From Flavobacteriaceae bacterium UBA6268 (lineage in GTDB: Bacteria > Bacteroidota > Bacteroidia > Flavobacteriales > Flavobacteriaceae): a DNA stretch of 32,430 nt. This document shows, piece by piece, positions 30,546 through 32,430 of this stretch. Under the pieces are notes generated by a model. It saw only the letters and a list, made by a program, of their open reading frames with translations. It did no database searches and was not told the DNA's origin. The position numbers were made by a program, and so were the translations under genes. The stretch lies in the NCBI GenBank assembly GCA_002440705.1, contig DJVA01000091.1:1-32430 (forward strand), given 5' to 3'. Each line of letters starts with the position of its first letter. Position 1 is the stretch's first letter.

Positions 30546-32033
30546 TTAGACATGATTGGTAATACTCTTGAAAAATACAAAACCAAACCCTAAAAACAGC
30601 ATCAGGTGAAATGGAAAAAGTCCGAAATCGCCCCCTTGGTTCCCTACGATGAAAGCACTGTACATGCCAAACCCAAAGTAGAGCATGAGCAGTCCTTCCA
30701 AAAATACGTTGGCAGGAATCCCCTTTCGCAAGTACTTGTTGGTGCGCCAATTGTCCCGAAACGTGGAAAGGTTAAACTTTGGAGTCCGAACAAACTCGCT
30801 TTTTTTTCTGAAATGGCCTTCAATCACCGCAAGTGTATTTTGAGCGGAAAAACCCATAGCCACTGAAAAAAAGACGAAAAACATGCCAATGTATTCCACA
30901 AATTTTAAAATACCTCCGCCATAAATTCTTTTAAAAGGAAACCAATAGCATATAAAAAATATTAAAGTACTAATCACAAAGAAACTGGTAACGATGAAAT
31001 AGGCTTTTAAGTGTTCGTATTCGTTTTTGATGTATAACATGGGGATGCTCAATACGGCTACCACAAAAATACTTAGGAACATAGAACTGTTAAGAAGATG
31101 CATGATTCCGTGGAGCTTGGTCTTAAAGGGAATGTGCTTATTTTTAAGAACCTTGAGGCCCATTTTCTGAAAGTTTTCGGCCCCGCCTTTGTTCCATCGA
31201 AATTGTTGTGATCGGGCTGCGCTCATGATTACTGGGAGCTCTGCTGGGGTTTCTACCTGTTCCAGGTATTTGAACTTCCATTGTTTCAACTGGGCGCGGT
31301 AACTTAAGTCCAAATCTTCGGTAAGCGTATCTCCTTGCCAATTCCCCGCATCCAAAATACAAGCTTTCCTCCAGATTCCTGCAGTTCCGTTGAAGTTGAT
31401 GAAATGCCCTTGACTGTTTCTTCCAACCTGTTCTAGAGTAAAATGAGCATCCAGCGCAAAGGCTTGGACTTTAGTTAAAATGGAGAAATCCCTGTTAAGG
31501 TGTGACCATCGCGTCTGCACTACTCCAATTTCTGGATCTTTAAAATAGGGTACTGTTTTCAACAACCAGTCTTCATGTGGGAGAAAGTCGGCATCAAAAA
31601 TAGCGATGAATTCCCCTTTGGCAATTTTAAGGCCCTCTTTTAGCGCCCCAGCTTTATAGCCATCTCGATTGCTGCGTGTTATGTGATGGATATCAAGCCC
31701 CGTTTCCCGTAACTTTTGGATGTGCTGGGCCGTACTTTCAAGGGATTCGTCAGTGGAATCGTCCAAGACCTGAATTTCCAGCTTCTCTCTTGGATATTCA
31801 ATTTTAGAGATATTATCCAAGAGCCGTTCCATGACGTAGCATTCGTTATAGACCGGGAGTTGAATGGTGACGAAGGGGACTTCTTCGGTATTGGAGAGAT
31901 TGAACTTTGGGGCCGTAAGGTTTTTCTTGGCTTTTAAGTAATTTACAAGCAAATTGAGTGTGGCCAGTGCATAAAAGAAAATCAAAAGCAGCGCCAAGGA
32001 GTAGATAATGATGACAATGGTTTCCCAAATCAT
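30546..32033 (-). CDS. Membrane family-2 glycosyltransferase, cellulose-synthase-like
   Basis: This 495-residue processive-type GT2 enzyme has an N-terminal membrane helix (about 5-28) and a cytosolic catalytic domain with DDSTDE (91-96), DADF (147-150), TEDLDLSYR (238-246) and QQFRW (276-280). This D, DxD, TED, QxxRW set is that of cellulose/mannan/hyaluronan-type synthases. At least four membrane segments follow (about 310-495). It would polymerise a beta-linked sugar at the inner membrane; the sugar is not decidable. Its ATG overlaps the upstream glycosyltransferase stop by 4 nt (ATGA), and the LpxR-like genes follow, suggesting one transcript for envelope glycoconjugates. Confidence 0.9.
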   Translation of the reverse strand: MIWETIVIIIYSLALLLIFFYALATLNLLVNYLKAKKNLTAPKFNLSNTEEVPFVTIQLPVYNECYVMERLLDNISKIEYPREKLEIQVLDDSTDESLESTAQHIQKLRETGLDIHHITRSNRDGYKAGALKEGLKIAKGEFIAIFDADFLPHEDWLLKTVPYFKDPEIGVVQTRWSHLNRDFSILTKVQAFALDAHFTLEQVGRNSQGHFINFNGTAGIWRKACILDAGNWQGDTLTEDLDLSYRAQLKQWKFKYLEQVETPAELPVIMSAARSQQFRWNKGGAENFQKMGLKVLKNKHIPFKTKLHGIMHLLNSSMFLSIFVVAVLSIPMLYIKNEYEHLKAYFIVTSFFVISTLIFFICYWFPFKRIYGGGILKFVEYIGMFFVFFSVAMGFSAQNTLAVIEGHFRKKSEFVRTPKFNLSTFRDNWRTNKYLRKGIPANVFLEGLLMLYFGFGMYSAFIVGNQGGDFGLFPFHLMLFLGFGFVFFKSITNHV

Positions 32034-32430
32034 TTTTTAAAACTGTATTTAAAAATCCAACCTAGGATTTTTACCCCTGCAAAGATAGCACCTTTTAAGG
32101 TTCCTGAAACTTTTGAAACACCAATACGATTTCGATAAGGAACTGGAACCTCGGTATAGGTGAATTTTTTTTTCAAGATTTTCAATTGCATTTCCACAGT
32201 CCATCCGTAGGTTTTATCTTCCATATTGAGTGCCACTAGCTTAGGGTACTTAATGGCGCGGAAGGGACCTAAATCGGTAAAGCGGGATTTAAAAAAAAGT
32301 TTCATTAGAAAAGTCGCTAACGCATTTCCAAATATCTGGGGAAAGGTCATGGAACCCTTTTCCCTGAGAGATCTCACCCGGGCGCCCACCACAAAATCTA
32401 GGTTGCTTTCTAGAATAGGAGCCACAATAG
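32030..32430 (-). CDS. Family-2 glycosyltransferase, C-terminal part (cut by the window edge)
   Basis: The gene continues past the right end of the window; about 133 C-terminal residues are visible. DFVVGARVRSLREKGSM, then SRFTDLGPFRAIKYPKL and YGWTVEMQLKILKK, and VPVPYRNRIGVSKVSGT, are the C-terminal half of dolichyl-phosphate-mannose-synthase-like GT2 enzymes. The nucleotide-binding N-terminal part lies outside. Its stop overlaps the start of the cellulose-synthase-like gene by 4 nt. Confidence 0.85.
   Translation of the reverse strand, partial: IVAPILESNLDFVVGARVRSLREKGSMTFPQIFGNALATFLMKLFFKSRFTDLGPFRAIKYPKLVALNMEDKTYGWTVEMQLKILKKKFTYTEVPVPYRNRIGVSKVSGTLKGAIFAGVKILGWIFKYSFKK

Overview
The window looks like chromosome of a marine-type member of the Flavobacteriaceae (Bacteroidota). 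The evidence is threefold. Several proteins carry type IX secretion (T9SS) C-terminal sorting domains. Promoters have the Bacteroidota form, with a -7 box TAnnTTTG. The metabolic set is typical of the family: mevalonate-pathway genes, and a speA-speB-deoxyhypusine-synthase-like polyamine operon. I cannot name the genus from sequence alone. No tRNA, rRNA, insertion sequence, prophage or CRISPR array was seen.

Layout. Positions 1-364 are non-coding and hold a 13-bp perfect palindrome, an 11-nt tandem repeat array and a terminator. Next come a small membrane protein (-), and a PLP decarboxylase followed by a DUF1697 protein (+). From 14819 down to 2937 a large minus-strand block encodes cell-surface and envelope functions. 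It runs: ECF sigma factor, membrane TPR protein that looks like an anti-sigma factor, and periplasmic TPR-CHAT protease; then a transglutaminase-like membrane protein, an unknown membrane protein and a T9SS subtilase; then a C1q-like surface protein, a small secreted protein and a seven-repeat beta-propeller protein. From 15018 to 20472 lie mevalonate-pathway genes (mvaD, mevalonate kinase), a UbiA prenyltransferase and an RluB-like protein with a degenerate active site, with one T9SS protein inserted on the minus strand. From 20535 to 24402 is the polyamine operon. The rest holds a VOC protein, a GT-C glycosyltransferase with a PD40 lipoprotein, an M28-PDZ lipoprotein, and a minus-strand operon of two GT2 glycosyltransferases and two LpxR-family proteins.

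Main discovery candidate. Three intergenic sites share the string GATGAC-N15-CGATGTA with identical spacing. Each lies upstream of a minus-strand operon: the ECF sigma operon itself (14910-14937), the transglutaminase/subtilase operon (10261-10288) and the beta-propeller operon (5156-5183). This looks like the promoter recognised by the sigma factor encoded here. I infer a local regulon in which an ECF sigma factor, a membrane TPR anti-sigma and a membrane-anchored periplasmic caspase-like CHAT protease control two further putative proteolytic enzymes and a set of surface proteins.
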